Source: an uncultured Christensenella sp. (GTDB lineage Bacteria > Bacillota > Clostridia > Christensenellales > Pumilibacteraceae). From it: 64,000 nucleotides of DNA. The first letter of the stretch is position 1; each line of letters opens with the position of its first letter. Under the pieces are notes generated by a model. That model had not been told where the DNA came from. It saw only the letters and a list, made by a program, of their open reading frames with translations, and did no database searches. The stretch covers positions 61,033-125,032 of the forward strand of contig CAJTTD010000007.1 of the NCBI GenBank assembly GCA_910579205.1, read 5' to 3'. Below are positions 1-7,591 of this stretch, piece by piece. The position numbers and the translations under genes were made by a program.

Positions 1-719
1 ATGAGATACCTGAGCATAGTTTTGAACGCCATTTCGTCGAAATTCTTGTACCAAAACGAACTGTATTTGTACAATTCTTTCTGCGGAATTTTGCCGTTGA
101 TATAGTCGTCGTACTTAGCGGCATTGAACGCCGCCGAGTAAGTATTCGCGTGTTTTATCATTTTGTCTTTCGTCCAATAGACAACCTTTTTGAACCCGTT
201 GAGGAGTTCAAAATACGCCATATAGCCGATTGTCGGTAAAGCGTCGCGCTCGTCATCGTCCTCGACAAACTCAAATTTTTGCTTGCCCGTGAATCTGTCG
301 CGCCCTTTGTACTCGCCCTCTTTGATTTCGAGAACGTCAATATCGAGATACTGACCGCTACGCATAGCGAGTTGCTTATAGCCCTTTGCGCCGAGAACAA
401 ACTGCGCATTGTAGCAGATGACGTTTCCGTTCTTATCCTTTTTTGCGAACGGCACCAAGTAATACTGCCCCAACTGCGGCGACGGCGATAATTTGAGCGA
501 TTCGCCCAATAATGCCGCCGACAGAATTGTGTTCTGCGTGCATTCCTGCAACTGCGGGTTATTGCTTACCGCCGAGATGATACTCGCGGTAAAACTCTGC
601 GCGTTCTTGCCTACCGCCTGTTGAACCAAGTTCCGTATATTGTCCTGATTCATATAGGCAGAGAACTTAGGTTTTTTGTCCGAAATGCTCTTTTGAGCGG
701 TCGTTTGAATGTTAGCCAT
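1..719 (-). CDS. recT: RecT-family single-strand annealing protein (partial, 3' end beyond the window)
   Basis: The minus-strand frame from the ATG at 719 is open to the window edge, about 239 codons. The translation starts MANIQTTAQKSISDKKPK and contains the RecT-type blocks AALLGESLKLSPSPQLGQYY, LGAKGYKQLAMRSGQY and, near the cut end, KNFDEMAFKTMLRYL. RecT proteins anneal complementary single strands during phage recombination, working with a 5'-3' exonuclease; a YqaJ exonuclease lies two genes upstream. A strong GGGAGGAA ribosome binding site precedes the ATG, and only 5 bp separate it from the DUF1351 gene, so the genes are co-transcribed. The C-terminus is missing only because the window ends. 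Confidence 0.9.
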   Translation of the reverse strand, partial: MANIQTTAQKSISDKKPKFSAYMNQDNIRNLVQQAVGKNAQSFTASIISAVSNNPQLQECTQNTILSAALLGESLKLSPSPQLGQYYLVPFAKKDKNGNVICYNAQFVLGAKGYKQLAMRSGQYLDIDVLEIKEGEYKGRDRFTGKQKFEFVEDDDERDALPTIGYMAYFELLNGFKKVVYWTKDKMIKHANTYSAAFNAAKYDDYINGKIPQKELYKYSSFWYKNFDEMAFKTMLRYL

Positions 720-724
720 AATTT

Positions 725-1549
725 TTATTCCTCCCGAATAGGTTTATAATCAAGTTTGTTTTCTCTGAGATAGTGTTGCAACCCTTTCAACTGCTCGACA
801 GTTCCCGTAACTGCAAACTTTACCGTCTGCAGTTTGGGAGCCTGAGCGGGCTTTTCTGCCTCTACCTCTACGGCGGCGGGTTTCGTCGCCTCCTGCCGTG
901 CTTTCAGTTCCGCTGCCGCCTCGCGCTCCTTTTTGAGCCTGTTATTCTCATTGAGAGCCGCGGAGAGGTCGAGCGTGCGGAAATAAAATGCCTTTATAAG
1001 TTCCTCGTCCTGAGAGCCGAGAGCAGATATAGCGACAAGTGCGCTTTTCGCATTCGTGATAATCGCGTCGATTTCCGCCTTGACGCTTTTCATCGTCGTG
1101 GACGCATTGAGCCATTTCGATTGATGAACGCGCTCGTAAGGAATACAGCCCGAAAATTCCCCGATTACCGATTTGAAATACTCGATGATTTCGTCCTGCT
1201 TTTCGGCGCGTTTTTTGTCCTCGTAAGCCTTTACCTGTTCGTCGATTTTTGCCGACGCCGCTTTTACCCTGTCGATAACCTCGTCCACCTGCGCCTTGAA
1301 TTTCTCATACGGCGAGTTGTACAGTTTACCGATTCTGATACGTTCGTCGTTAAGAGCCTTGCTGAACGTATTGAGAGTTGACCTGTCCTGTTTGGCGTCG
1401 CTTATATGCTCGTCGTCGTAAACCACGCCGTCGTATGCCGAGAGCATTTCCTCAACCGCCGCAAGCAGTTCCGTGTTGTTGAACGCTATCATTTTCGGAA
1501 CCAAGTCCTCAATGGGCGTCGCAAGTGCTAATGTCAGTTCGTGTGCCAT
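725..1549 (-). CDS. DUF1351-type phage protein
   Basis: This 274-residue protein has the organisation of the phage DUF1351 family, commonly encoded between the exonuclease and recT in Firmicutes phages. It is charged and helical: residues about 80-140 (VDEVIDRVKAASAKIDEQV and the following EDKKRAEK) look like coiled coil, followed by a lysine/alanine/glutamate-rich linker, and a C-terminal segment (VKFAVTGTVEQLKGLQHYLR) that resembles a small alpha/beta domain. No catalytic motif is visible. A role in recombination is inferred only from position. The start at 1549 has an ideal GGAGGA site. The family name is from recollection of the pattern, not a search. Confidence 0.75.
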   Translation of the reverse strand: MAHELTLALATPIEDLVPKMIAFNNTELLAAVEEMLSAYDGVVYDDEHISDAKQDRSTLNTFSKALNDERIRIGKLYNSPYEKFKAQVDEVIDRVKAASAKIDEQVKAYEDKKRAEKQDEIIEYFKSVIGEFSGCIPYERVHQSKWLNASTTMKSVKAEIDAIITNAKSALVAISALGSQDEELIKAFYFRTLDLSAALNENNRLKKEREAAAELKARQEATKPAAVEVEAEKPAQAPKLQTVKFAVTGTVEQLKGLQHYLRENKLDYKPIREE

Positions 1550-1570
1550 AGTTTTTATCCTCCGATAATT

Positions 1571-2236
1571 TTAATTTTTGATGAGTTTCGGTAGAATCAA
1601 GGGCGGACGTTTTTTCGGTAAAACGTATTTCTCCCAAAATTCTTTTTCTTTCAGGTACAGATATTTGAGTTCGTCTAAAAGGTCTTTCCGCAGGTACGGG
1701 TAGTGCCGCGTTGTCAATTCGATTTCGCCATTCTTGCCCGTCTGTTTTATTTGCCCTTTCAGATAGGCAAATTTCCACCCTAAGACGATGAAATAATGCA
1801 GTACCTGAACGTAGTAGTATTCGGGGGTGTGCATATCCCACATTTTCATTGTGTTGTGCGAATGAACCTCCGTCGTTTTGCCCTCGTAGATACCCTTTGC
1901 GCCCGTTTCGATTTCGGTCAATTCCGCGTCGAGCGAGGCAAACATAAAGCCTCTTTTGTACACGACGTTGCGATTGATTTTGACCTTGTACTGCGGATAA
2001 TCGAGCGCAAACAACTTGATGAGCAATTCCTCAGCGGCTTTCCCGTACTTTACGTTCGGTTTGTCCGATATATCGTCGGGAACGCGCAGCCCTACCTTTT
2101 CCTCCCATACTTGCACATTCGTTTTGTACGGGTTCAGTCCGAGTATTGCCGCCGCGTCCGAGCCGCCTATCCCCTGTGTTCTGAACTCTAACCACGCAGG
2201 GGAGCCGTGTTTGATTTTGATTTTCTCAAGTGCCAT
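1571..2236 (-). CDS. YqaJ-family viral recombinase/exonuclease
   Basis: A 221-residue PD-(D/E)XK nuclease of the YqaJ family, the 5'-3' exonuclease partner of RecT (lambda Exo/Bet-like pair). Visible signatures are the N-terminal GIGGSDAAAILGLNPYKT block, the metal-binding Asp in FASLDAEL, the E-x-K motif in GIYEGKTTE, and the tyrosine/glutamine motif YYVQVLHYF. It would resect double-stranded DNA ends so that RecT can load. The start ATG at 2236 follows GGGGGT. It is a member of the same minus-strand early operon as DUF1351 and recT. Confidence 0.9.
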   Translation of the reverse strand: MALEKIKIKHGSPAWLEFRTQGIGGSDAAAILGLNPYKTNVQVWEEKVGLRVPDDISDKPNVKYGKAAEELLIKLFALDYPQYKVKINRNVVYKRGFMFASLDAELTEIETGAKGIYEGKTTEVHSHNTMKMWDMHTPEYYYVQVLHYFIVLGWKFAYLKGQIKQTGKNGEIELTTRHYPYLRKDLLDELKYLYLKEKEFWEKYVLPKKRPPLILPKLIKN

Positions 2237-2241
2237 TGTAC

Positions 2242-2898
2242 TTACCCCCGACCGATTACCTCCACAAGGGTATCAGATTTCAGATTACAAAGCGGGCGCA
2301 CGCCCCCCGAGCCGTAGCACGCATAGTCGCTGCCCAACGAGCCGTCCGAAATGACGCTGCGGACGTTGTACGAGTAAACAATGCTGTCGCCCGTGATAGT
2401 CCAATGCCATTTGCCGCAGTTCGGAATGAGTTTGCGGAACCGTCTGTACTCGTCGCAGGTGTAAAGCGATATGTAGTCCTTACACTTGCCGTAGTCCGTC
2501 ATTCCGTCGTCCGTGGTAAGGTCGCGCTCGAACATAACGAGGTCGCTACGTTTGATACCGCGCAACTGATTTACAGTACAAGATTCGTCATCTGCAAAAT
2601 CGTTGAGAAAATCGCGGAGCGGCGAGTCTGCCCAATTATTTTTGTTATCGCCGTCGAACTCTGCCTCAAACAGACAGTCTTTCGCAACCACGAGAACGCT
2701 GTCGCTCCACCTGCGGCATTCCAAGACTACCCACTCAATGCCGCCGTACTTGATGACAGCACCGACCTCGACCTCCGCCGCCTTGACCGTTACGCGGAGT
2801 TCCTCAAAAAGAATCTCCGCCTTGTCGCCCAAAAGTTCCGTAAGGTACTTTTTTGCGTCGGGCATTTCCATACCCTTTACCTGTTCAAACCTGTTCAT
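2242..2898 (-). CDS. DUF6273-like protein of a phage/integrative element
   Basis: 218 residues from the ATG at 2898, chosen because GGAGGATAAATTT stands directly before it; a longer in-frame ORF reaches 2973 without a better site. The central part (WVVLECRRWSDSVLVVAKDC, then FNDFADDES and a C-terminal SLGSDYACYGSGGVRPLCNL block) is typical of DUF6273 domains, which recur in Clostridia phages and surface proteins and have no settled function. It ends 5 bp before the YqaJ gene. Whether it binds a sugar or another ligand cannot be told from the sequence. Confidence 0.65.
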   Translation of the reverse strand: MNRFEQVKGMEMPDAKKYLTELLGDKAEILFEELRVTVKAAEVEVGAVIKYGGIEWVVLECRRWSDSVLVVAKDCLFEAEFDGDNKNNWADSPLRDFLNDFADDESCTVNQLRGIKRSDLVMFERDLTTDDGMTDYGKCKDYISLYTCDEYRRFRKLIPNCGKWHWTITGDSIVYSYNVRSVISDGSLGSDYACYGSGGVRPLCNLKSDTLVEVIGRG

Positions 2899-2923
2899 AA
2901 ATTTATCCTCCGATAATTTTTTA

Positions 2924-3223
2924 TTATTGCGCCAATCTGATATTTTTTGTTGACGTCCAATACACGTTTCCATCGTCGGCTTTTATCCCAATTCGCGTAT
3001 CAAAGCCGAACCATTGATTACTCCCGAAATGCTTGCAGCAGAGATAAAAAACTACCCCGACAACGCCACGAGGACATTTGCGACCTTTTACAATTTCAAC
3101 TCTTTTGCCAAAATATTTTTGGTGTTCTTGCACCTCAATCATTGCTTGAGCGTTATCGCGTTTAGCCGCAAATAGCCAAATTTCCCTGTATTCGTTGTCG
3201 GGGTATCTTTCCTGTCTTAACAT
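2924..3223 (-). CDS. Hypothetical 99-residue protein of the mobile element
   Basis: A small, basic, tryptophan-containing protein not recognised. The start ATG at 3223 has a very good GCAGGAGGAAC site. The middle carries a Cys-Pro and a Cys-Cys pair (KCPRGVVG and YLCCKHFG) followed by WFGFDTRIGIKADDG, suggesting a compact beta-rich fold. It sits in the early operon between the ribbon-helix-helix/97-residue genes and the DUF6273 gene, with 25-34 bp gaps, so it is probably translated. No function is proposed. Confidence 0.6.
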   Translation of the reverse strand: MLRQERYPDNEYREIWLFAAKRDNAQAMIEVQEHQKYFGKRVEIVKGRKCPRGVVGVVFYLCCKHFGSNQWFGFDTRIGIKADDGNVYWTSTKNIRLAQ

Positions 3224-3257
3224 TTTTGTTCCTCCTGCGGTATGCTTTTCTGATTTT

Positions 3258-3551
3258 TCAGTCTTTTGCGTGTGAGTATGCCTTAAAGATTTCCGTCCGT
3301 TCGCCCCTGAGTTCCGCGATTTCTGCGTCTTTCAGTTCAGGGTGCGCCGATTGAACCTTGCGGCGGGCGCGGGTAATGCTCTCCATTTGTCTGAGTTGAC
3401 CGTTCGCGGCAAGTTCCGCAAACGATTTCGAGGTATCAATACCCTGCCGCTTGAATACTCCCATAATGAGAGCCATATCGCTTTTTCTCGCCGCCACGTT
3501 CTCCGTGAGTTCTACACGGACTAAATCGTTTAACTGCCTCAACTGCTCCAT
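3258..3551 (-). CDS. Hypothetical 97-residue helical protein of the mobile element
   Basis: Not recognised. The sequence is highly charged and predicted helical throughout (LNDLVRVELTENVAARKSD, then SITRARRKVQSAHPELKD), with no cysteines and no membrane segment. It lies 10 bp downstream of the ribbon-helix-helix gene in the same direction; the TAGGAGG-like site is visible just upstream of the ATG at 3551. Small helical proteins at this position in phage early operons are often regulators or replication accessories, but nothing in the sequence decides this. Confidence 0.55.
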   Translation of the reverse strand: MEQLRQLNDLVRVELTENVAARKSDMALIMGVFKRQGIDTSKSFAELAANGQLRQMESITRARRKVQSAHPELKDAEIAELRGERTEIFKAYSHAKD

Positions 3552-3561
3552 ACAGCACCTC

Positions 3562-3741
3562 CTATGCCGATTCTTTTTTGAGATATTCGCCTATCGCTAA
3601 GCGAACTACGTCGCTAAGCGTTACACGAACGCCTAACTCTGCTTTCTTGCTTGCGGCAACCTGCTTGAGTTTTTCGTGGTCGTCAAGCGTGATATATACG
3701 CCCAAGCACATAAAACCGTCATCGCGTTTACTCTTTGCCAT
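3562..3741 (-). CDS. Small ribbon-helix-helix (CopG-like) DNA-binding protein
   Basis: 59 residues from the ATG at 3741. An upstream GTG at 3747 is in frame but lies inside the AGGAGG site, so the ATG is the real start. The sequence shows a beta strand (FMCLGVYITLDDHEKLKQVA) followed by two helices ending in TLSDVVRLAIGEYLKKES, the pattern of a ribbon-helix-helix repressor dimer. It is the first gene of the minus-strand operon, and two inverted repeats occur directly upstream of it (3763-3835); these are good candidates for its own operator. Autoregulation is an inference. Confidence 0.65.
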   Translation of the reverse strand: MAKSKRDDGFMCLGVYITLDDHEKLKQVAASKKAELGVRVTLSDVVRLAIGEYLKKESA

Positions 3742-3762
3742 AGACACCTCCTAAAATAAAAA

Positions 3763-3835
3763 ATAGGCTCGTCAGTTAAGACGAACCTATCACAAGCGAT
3801 AAAAAAATGGGCTTGTCTTAATCTGACAAGTCCAT
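3763..3835. repeat. Two inverted repeats upstream of the mobile-element operon
   Basis: Palindrome 1 has arms at 3763-3773 and 3780-3790 (ATAGGCTCGTC / GACGAACCTAT); palindrome 2 has arms at 3807-3817 and 3825-3835 (ATGGGCTTGTC / GACAAGTCCAT). Their cores are inverted copies of each other: GTCAG-TTAAGAC in the first and GTC-TTAATCTGAC in the second. This arrangement fits paired operator sites for the adjacent ribbon-helix-helix protein, or a structured 5' leader. Confidence 0.6.
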
Positions 3836-3941
3836 TGTAGAGCAACATTTTAGAATTTTTTTACGCTTTTATATTTATTGCGGCAAATCGATTACATATC
3901 CGCGCGTTTTAGCGCACAGTTCGTGCGTACACGCGCTATCG

Positions 3942-3970
3942 TTGCACACTCTGTATTTGTAGCGCATACT
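3942..3970 (+). promoter_or_regulatory. Possible murC promoter (weak)
   Basis: TTGCAC at 3942-3947 and CATACT at 3965-3970 with a 17-bp spacer. Transcription would start about 2 nt before the murC ATG, which has no visible ribosome binding site. The 3836-3941 stretch to its left shows no gene and is the likely border between mobile element and chromosome. Confidence 0.35.
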
Positions 3971-3978
3971 CAAGTTAT

Positions 3979-5226
3979 ATGAAAATTCATTTCGTCGGCA
4001 TAAACGGAGTATCTATGCGCGCGCTCGCCGATCTCGTCGCCTCGCGCGGGCATACGGTCAGCGGTTCGGACGCGGGCTTGGGCGGACACGCCGCGCACAA
4101 CGTGGATGGGTGCGATCTCGTAGTGTACACAAACGCCGTGCCCAAAGACAACTGCGAGCTTGCAAGGGCGCGACGGCTGGGCATACCCATAATTGAACGC
4201 GCCGCGTACTTGGGCGAGATATCCCACACCTACGACAAGGTCATAGCCGTAGCGGGTTGCCACGGCAAAAGCACTGCTACAGCCATGCTGGGCGCTGCTT
4301 TTGAAACGCGCGATCCCACTGTACACATGGGCGTGGCGGGAAGTTCCAAAGTGGGGTCTAATAAGTATTTCATCACCGAGGCGTGCGAGTATCGGCGCAG
4401 TTTTTTAAAGCTCAAACCGGACGTCGGCATAATACTGAACATCAAGTACGACCACCCCGATTTTTACCGCAATAACGACGAACTTTTGGGCGCGTACTCG
4501 GCGTTTGCCGCGCAGTGCAAAACTCTTATCGTAAACGGCGACGACGATGCTTGCGCCTTTTTGCGCAAAGACGCGTTCACGTTCGGCACGGGCGAACACT
4601 GCGACTATCGCGCCGTCGATATAAAAACGGAAAACGGCTACCGAAGTTTTACCCTTGCGGGCGGACGCTGCCCCGCTATCCGCCTTTCCGTAGCGGGCGG
4701 ACACAACGTGTACAACGCGCTCGCGGCGCTTGCCGCCGCAAAGCTGTGCGGGCTTGCCGCAAGCGAGTGCGTGCCCAAGCTCAACGCTTTCTGCGGCATA
4801 CCGCGGAGATTCGAGCGCAAGGGCTTGGCTTTTGGCAAGACGATATTCACCGACTATGCGCACCACCCCGACGAGATCGCCGCGACCATAAAGACGGCGC
4901 GCGAGATATTCCCATCGGTCGCCGTCGTATTTCAGCCGCACACGTATTCGCGCACGCAAAGCCTCATGGACGGATTTGTAAAGGCTCTGTCGCTCGCCGA
5001 CACCGTTGTCGTTGCGCCCATATTCGCCGCGCGCGAACAGCCCATAGAGGGCGTCAGTTCGCACTCGCTGTGCCGCGAACTGTTAAAACAAAAAGAAAAC
5101 GCGTACTGTTTCGACACGTTTTCGGAAATAGTATCGTTCTGCAAGTCGCTCAAGGAAAAAGCCGTCATATTTACGGGCGCGGGCGATATAGACAAAGCCG
5201 CCGACATCATGATCGCTTGCGACTAA
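3979..5226 (+). CDS. murC: UDP-N-acetylmuramate--L-alanine ligase
   Basis: A 415-residue Mur ligase that would add L-alanine to UDP-MurNAc, the first peptide step of peptidoglycan synthesis, in the cytoplasm. The N-terminal Rossmann segment (KIHFVGINGVSMRALADL, SGSDAG) is the MurC type, the ATP loop reads AGCHGKSTATAML, and the C-terminal domain contains DYAHHPDEIAATI and FQPHTYSRT, hallmarks of MurC. It is slightly shorter than usual (about 450) and its P-loop has Cys and Ser where most MurCs have AGTHGKTTT. It stands alone next to the mobile element, not in a division cluster. A related Mpl-type ligase is less likely given the length. Confidence 0.85.
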   Translation: MKIHFVGINGVSMRALADLVASRGHTVSGSDAGLGGHAAHNVDGCDLVVYTNAVPKDNCELARARRLGIPIIERAAYLGEISHTYDKVIAVAGCHGKSTATAMLGAAFETRDPTVHMGVAGSSKVGSNKYFITEACEYRRSFLKLKPDVGIILNIKYDHPDFYRNNDELLGAYSAFAAQCKTLIVNGDDDACAFLRKDAFTFGTGEHCDYRAVDIKTENGYRSFTLAGGRCPAIRLSVAGGHNVYNALAALAAAKLCGLAASECVPKLNAFCGIPRRFERKGLAFGKTIFTDYAHHPDEIAATIKTAREIFPSVAVVFQPHTYSRTQSLMDGFVKALSLADTVVVAPIFAAREQPIEGVSSHSLCRELLKQKENAYCFDTFSEIVSFCKSLKEKAVIFTGAGDIDKAADIMIACD

Positions 5227-5236
5227 ACTTTGACCG

Positions 5237-5527
5237 TTATACCGCGATATCGGTGTAGATCATAAACAGCGCAACCGCGACGACGATGCATGCAAAGATT
5301 ATCGCGAGGATAATATTGCGCTTGAGCGTAAACTCTATCCCCGCGCAAAATATTGTGGCGACGGTAAAATAGTTGCGGAATTTTTCCACCGTACTCGCCG
5401 CCGACCACGGCAGTATCCCGCCTATCAGATTATTCAAGTACAACGTAAGCATCAATATAAGCGTCGATATGGCAAACAGCCCCGTAAATACATTGATTAT
5501 CTTATTGATCAATCTACCCGTTATCAT
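5237..5527 (-). CDS. Small membrane protein, unknown
   Basis: 96 residues with three hydrophobic segments: about 12-33 (IINVFTGLFAISTLILMLTL), 53-66 and 72-91 (IILAIIFACIVVAVALFMIY). No family is recognised. The start at 5527 is preceded by a GGAG site, and a promoter TTGACT-N17-TATAAT lies at 5601-5629, giving a leader of about 65 nt. It converges on murC with only 10 bp between the stop codons. A monocistronic small membrane protein is all that can be supported. Confidence 0.6.
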   Translation of the reverse strand: MITGRLINKIINVFTGLFAISTLILMLTLYLNNLIGGILPWSAASTVEKFRNYFTVATIFCAGIEFTLKRNIILAIIFACIVVAVALFMIYTDIAV

Positions 5528-5600
5528 TTCCGATCTCCTTTTGTATTTCTGTGTTATTACCCGAGCAGCGTCGTAGATCTATTATGGCGTTGCCGTTAAT

Positions 5601-5629
5601 ATTATAAACGCGCCGCGAGCCGCAGTCAA
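5601..5629 (-). promoter_or_regulatory. Promoter for the small membrane protein gene
   Basis: On the minus strand, TTGACT (5629-5624), a 17-bp spacer and TATAAT (5606-5601). It is the only strong promoter between tadA and the small membrane gene. Confidence 0.6.
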
Positions 5630-5660
5630 CGCATACGAACTCGAAACCGATATCTCGGCG

Positions 5661-6191
5661 TTAAAAATCTTTCCTCTTGGCGAGCTTTCTGCGCTCTTTG
5701 AAATATTCCCTTATAGGCGTCAAACATTCGTTTTCGTAAATCCCGCCCGTTATTTCCGCGCGGTGGTTGAGCTTGTCGTTGTGCGCGACGTCGAGCGCCG
5801 AACCGCACGCGCCGAACCGCACGTCGTATGCGCCGAACACCACTCTTTTTATACGCGAATACACTATCGCGCCCGCGCACATCGCGCACGGCTCGAGCGT
5901 AACGTACAGCTCGCAATCGGACAGATTCCATCTGCCCAGCTTTTGCGACGCTTTGCGTATAGCCACTATTTCGGCGTGCGCGGTCGGGTCTTTGTCCGTC
6001 TCTCTGCGGTTCACGCCCTCGGCTATTATTTCGTCGCCGCACACTACCACGGCGGCTACCGGCACTTCTATGTTCGGGCAGTCCTTTAAACACTCGAGCG
6101 CCGCGAGCATGTACTTTTGATCGCGCGTCCGTTCGACGGTCGTCGCGTCGTCGGACACTTTATTCGTTTCAGTCGTTTCGTTTTTCTCCAT
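5661..6191 (-). CDS. tadA: tRNA-specific adenosine deaminase
   Basis: 176 residues. TadA converts A34 to inosine in tRNA-Arg(ACG). The zinc site is complete: the HAE motif in DPTAHAEIVAIRKA holds the histidine ligand and catalytic glutamate, and EPCAMCAGA holds the two cysteines. The segment KRVVFGAYDVRFGACGS is the typical TadA/TadA-like region following the PCxxC motif. The start at 6191 was chosen because GGAG stands 6 nt upstream and the family homology begins soon after; there is a poorly conserved 22-residue threonine/glutamate-rich N-terminal extension. A guanine-deaminase-like paralogue is a less likely reading. Confidence 0.85.
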   Translation of the reverse strand: MEKNETTETNKVSDDATTVERTRDQKYMLAALECLKDCPNIEVPVAAVVVCGDEIIAEGVNRRETDKDPTAHAEIVAIRKASQKLGRWNLSDCELYVTLEPCAMCAGAIVYSRIKRVVFGAYDVRFGACGSALDVAHNDKLNHRAEITGGIYENECLTPIREYFKERRKLAKRKDF

Positions 6192-6223
6192 GTTGTCTCC
6201 GTTATTGCGGCGGGCGCTTTTGT

Positions 6224-7090
6224 TTACGTTCCGAGTTCGCCAAGCGTATCGTGTATAAACATAGGCAGCCGCGCGTTCTTTTGGATGTCGCGCGCATAGT
6301 CGTCGGGCGTAAACGGATGGCTTCCGCTGTCTATAAGCTCGACCGTTACAGCGGGTATACCGAGCGCCGACACGCACCAATCCTTATACCCGCCCGCCGA
6401 AAACAAATGCCCGTCCACTTTTTTTACGCCTATCTCGCTTGCTATCGCCGACGCAAAGCGTTCGTCCCGCTCGCGCGCTCTGCCGCTTTGAAAAAACTCC
6501 CAGTACAGCTCGCCGCCCATGCAGTGATAACTGACTGTAGCCGCGGGCGCGACGCGCCGCGTAAACTCGGCGAGAGCGCGTGATTCGGGCGCGCACAGCG
6601 GATAGTTGCCTATAAAATCGGACGGCGCGACATGCACTTTATTGGACGAGCCGCCGCCCCAATTCGCGTCGAAGTTGCAGTTTAAGTCCACGCCGTCGGC
6701 ATTGGCTTTCCATACGCTCCACGCCCCGCTTGACCTCGCCAATAAGTCGTACCGTTCCGTTCGATCGGATAAGGCGCAATAAGGCATGAGCCCGCCGTTT
6801 AGCCCGCTCTCGAAAAACAGCGCGCCGTCGGGATTGACCAGCGGGATAAAATATGCGCCGTCCGCTTTCTCGCCGCCCGCGAACGCTGTTTGCGCCAAAC
6901 ATATCTGTTCGAGCGCCACGAGCGCCGTATAGCACTCTCTGGCGTGTATGGCGGCGGTAATTATTATCTGCCGTCCACCTCCGCCGCAGTGCGCGCACAA
7001 GATGGGCAAGCCGAGCGCGCTTTGTCCTATAGAGAACACGTCCGCGCCCGAACGCGTCATTTCGCTTTTTACCCTCTCGAAAACGTTCAT
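6224..7090 (-). CDS. M14-family zinc carboxypeptidase / gamma-D-glutamyl-diamino acid peptidase-like
   Basis: 288 residues. The zinc ligands appear as HARE in AAIHARECYTALVALEQ and the later histidine in TVSYHCMGGELYW; the catalytic glutamate is in AVTVELIDSG. NPDGALFFESG is the substrate-binding block. These features place it in the M14 family, whose short bacterial members often cleave the stem peptide of peptidoglycan. No signal peptide is seen, so an intracellular muropeptide-recycling role is plausible but inferred. The ATG at 7090 is preferred; an in-frame start at 7126 adds 12 residues. It precedes tadA by 32 bp in the same direction. Confidence 0.8.
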   Translation of the reverse strand: MNVFERVKSEMTRSGADVFSIGQSALGLPILCAHCGGGGRQIIITAAIHARECYTALVALEQICLAQTAFAGGEKADGAYFIPLVNPDGALFFESGLNGGLMPYCALSDRTERYDLLARSSGAWSVWKANADGVDLNCNFDANWGGGSSNKVHVAPSDFIGNYPLCAPESRALAEFTRRVAPAATVSYHCMGGELYWEFFQSGRARERDERFASAIASEIGVKKVDGHLFSAGGYKDWCVSALGIPAVTVELIDSGSHPFTPDDYARDIQKNARLPMFIHDTLGELGT

Positions 7091-7150
7091 ACATATTAAG
7101 TATGCCGCTCGAGCGCAAACAAACACAAACCGCGCGCAGCTTATGCGCCG

Positions 7151-7591
7151 CTATTTGTGATAGGGCAAACCGTTTAAAATAGTTGCCGTGCGGTATAGCT
7201 GTTCGCACAGCAAAAGGCGTGCTATCTGGTGCGGATACGTTACGCATCCGAACGATATCCGTCTGCGCGCCAATGCTCGCACCGACCCGTCTACGCCGCA
7301 AGCGCCGCCGATAACGAAAGTTATCTCGTCGCTGCGCGAATGTATGTCGTACACGAGACGGGCAAGCCCCTCCGACGACACCGCTTCGCCGCCAATATCC
7401 ATTAGCACGCACTCCCGCCCCGCCATGCGCTTGACAAGCTCTTGGCATTCCTTGGCGTTTGTCGCTTGCTCGGGTATCTCGACTACCGACACATCGTAAA
7501 ATCCGCGCAGCCGCTTAAGATATTCGGCGCAGCCGTCGCGGCAAAACGCTTTGCTCGCCTTGCCTACGCAAAGCAATCGTATCCGCTTCAA
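7151..7591 (-). CDS. rlmH: 23S rRNA (pseudouridine1915-N3)-methyltransferase
   Basis: 146 residues of the SPOUT methyltransferase RlmH, which methylates pseudouridine 1915 in 23S rRNA at the subunit interface. Seen are LLCVGK at the N-terminus, the SAM-knot segment ITFVIGGACGVDGSVR and the conserved C-terminus EQLYRTATILNGLPYHK. A TTG start at 7591 is proposed: it overlaps the TGA of the upstream CPBP gene as TTGA, and the family normally begins at this lysine-rich strand. The 13 further in-frame residues upstream do not match the family. The walJ-to-rlmH order matches the Bacillus wal locus. Confidence 0.9.
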   Translation of the reverse strand: MKRIRLLCVGKASKAFCRDGCAEYLKRLRGFYDVSVVEIPEQATNAKECQELVKRMAGRECVLMDIGGEAVSSEGLARLVYDIHSRSDEITFVIGGACGVDGSVRALARRRISFGCVTYPHQIARLLLCEQLYRTATILNGLPYHK

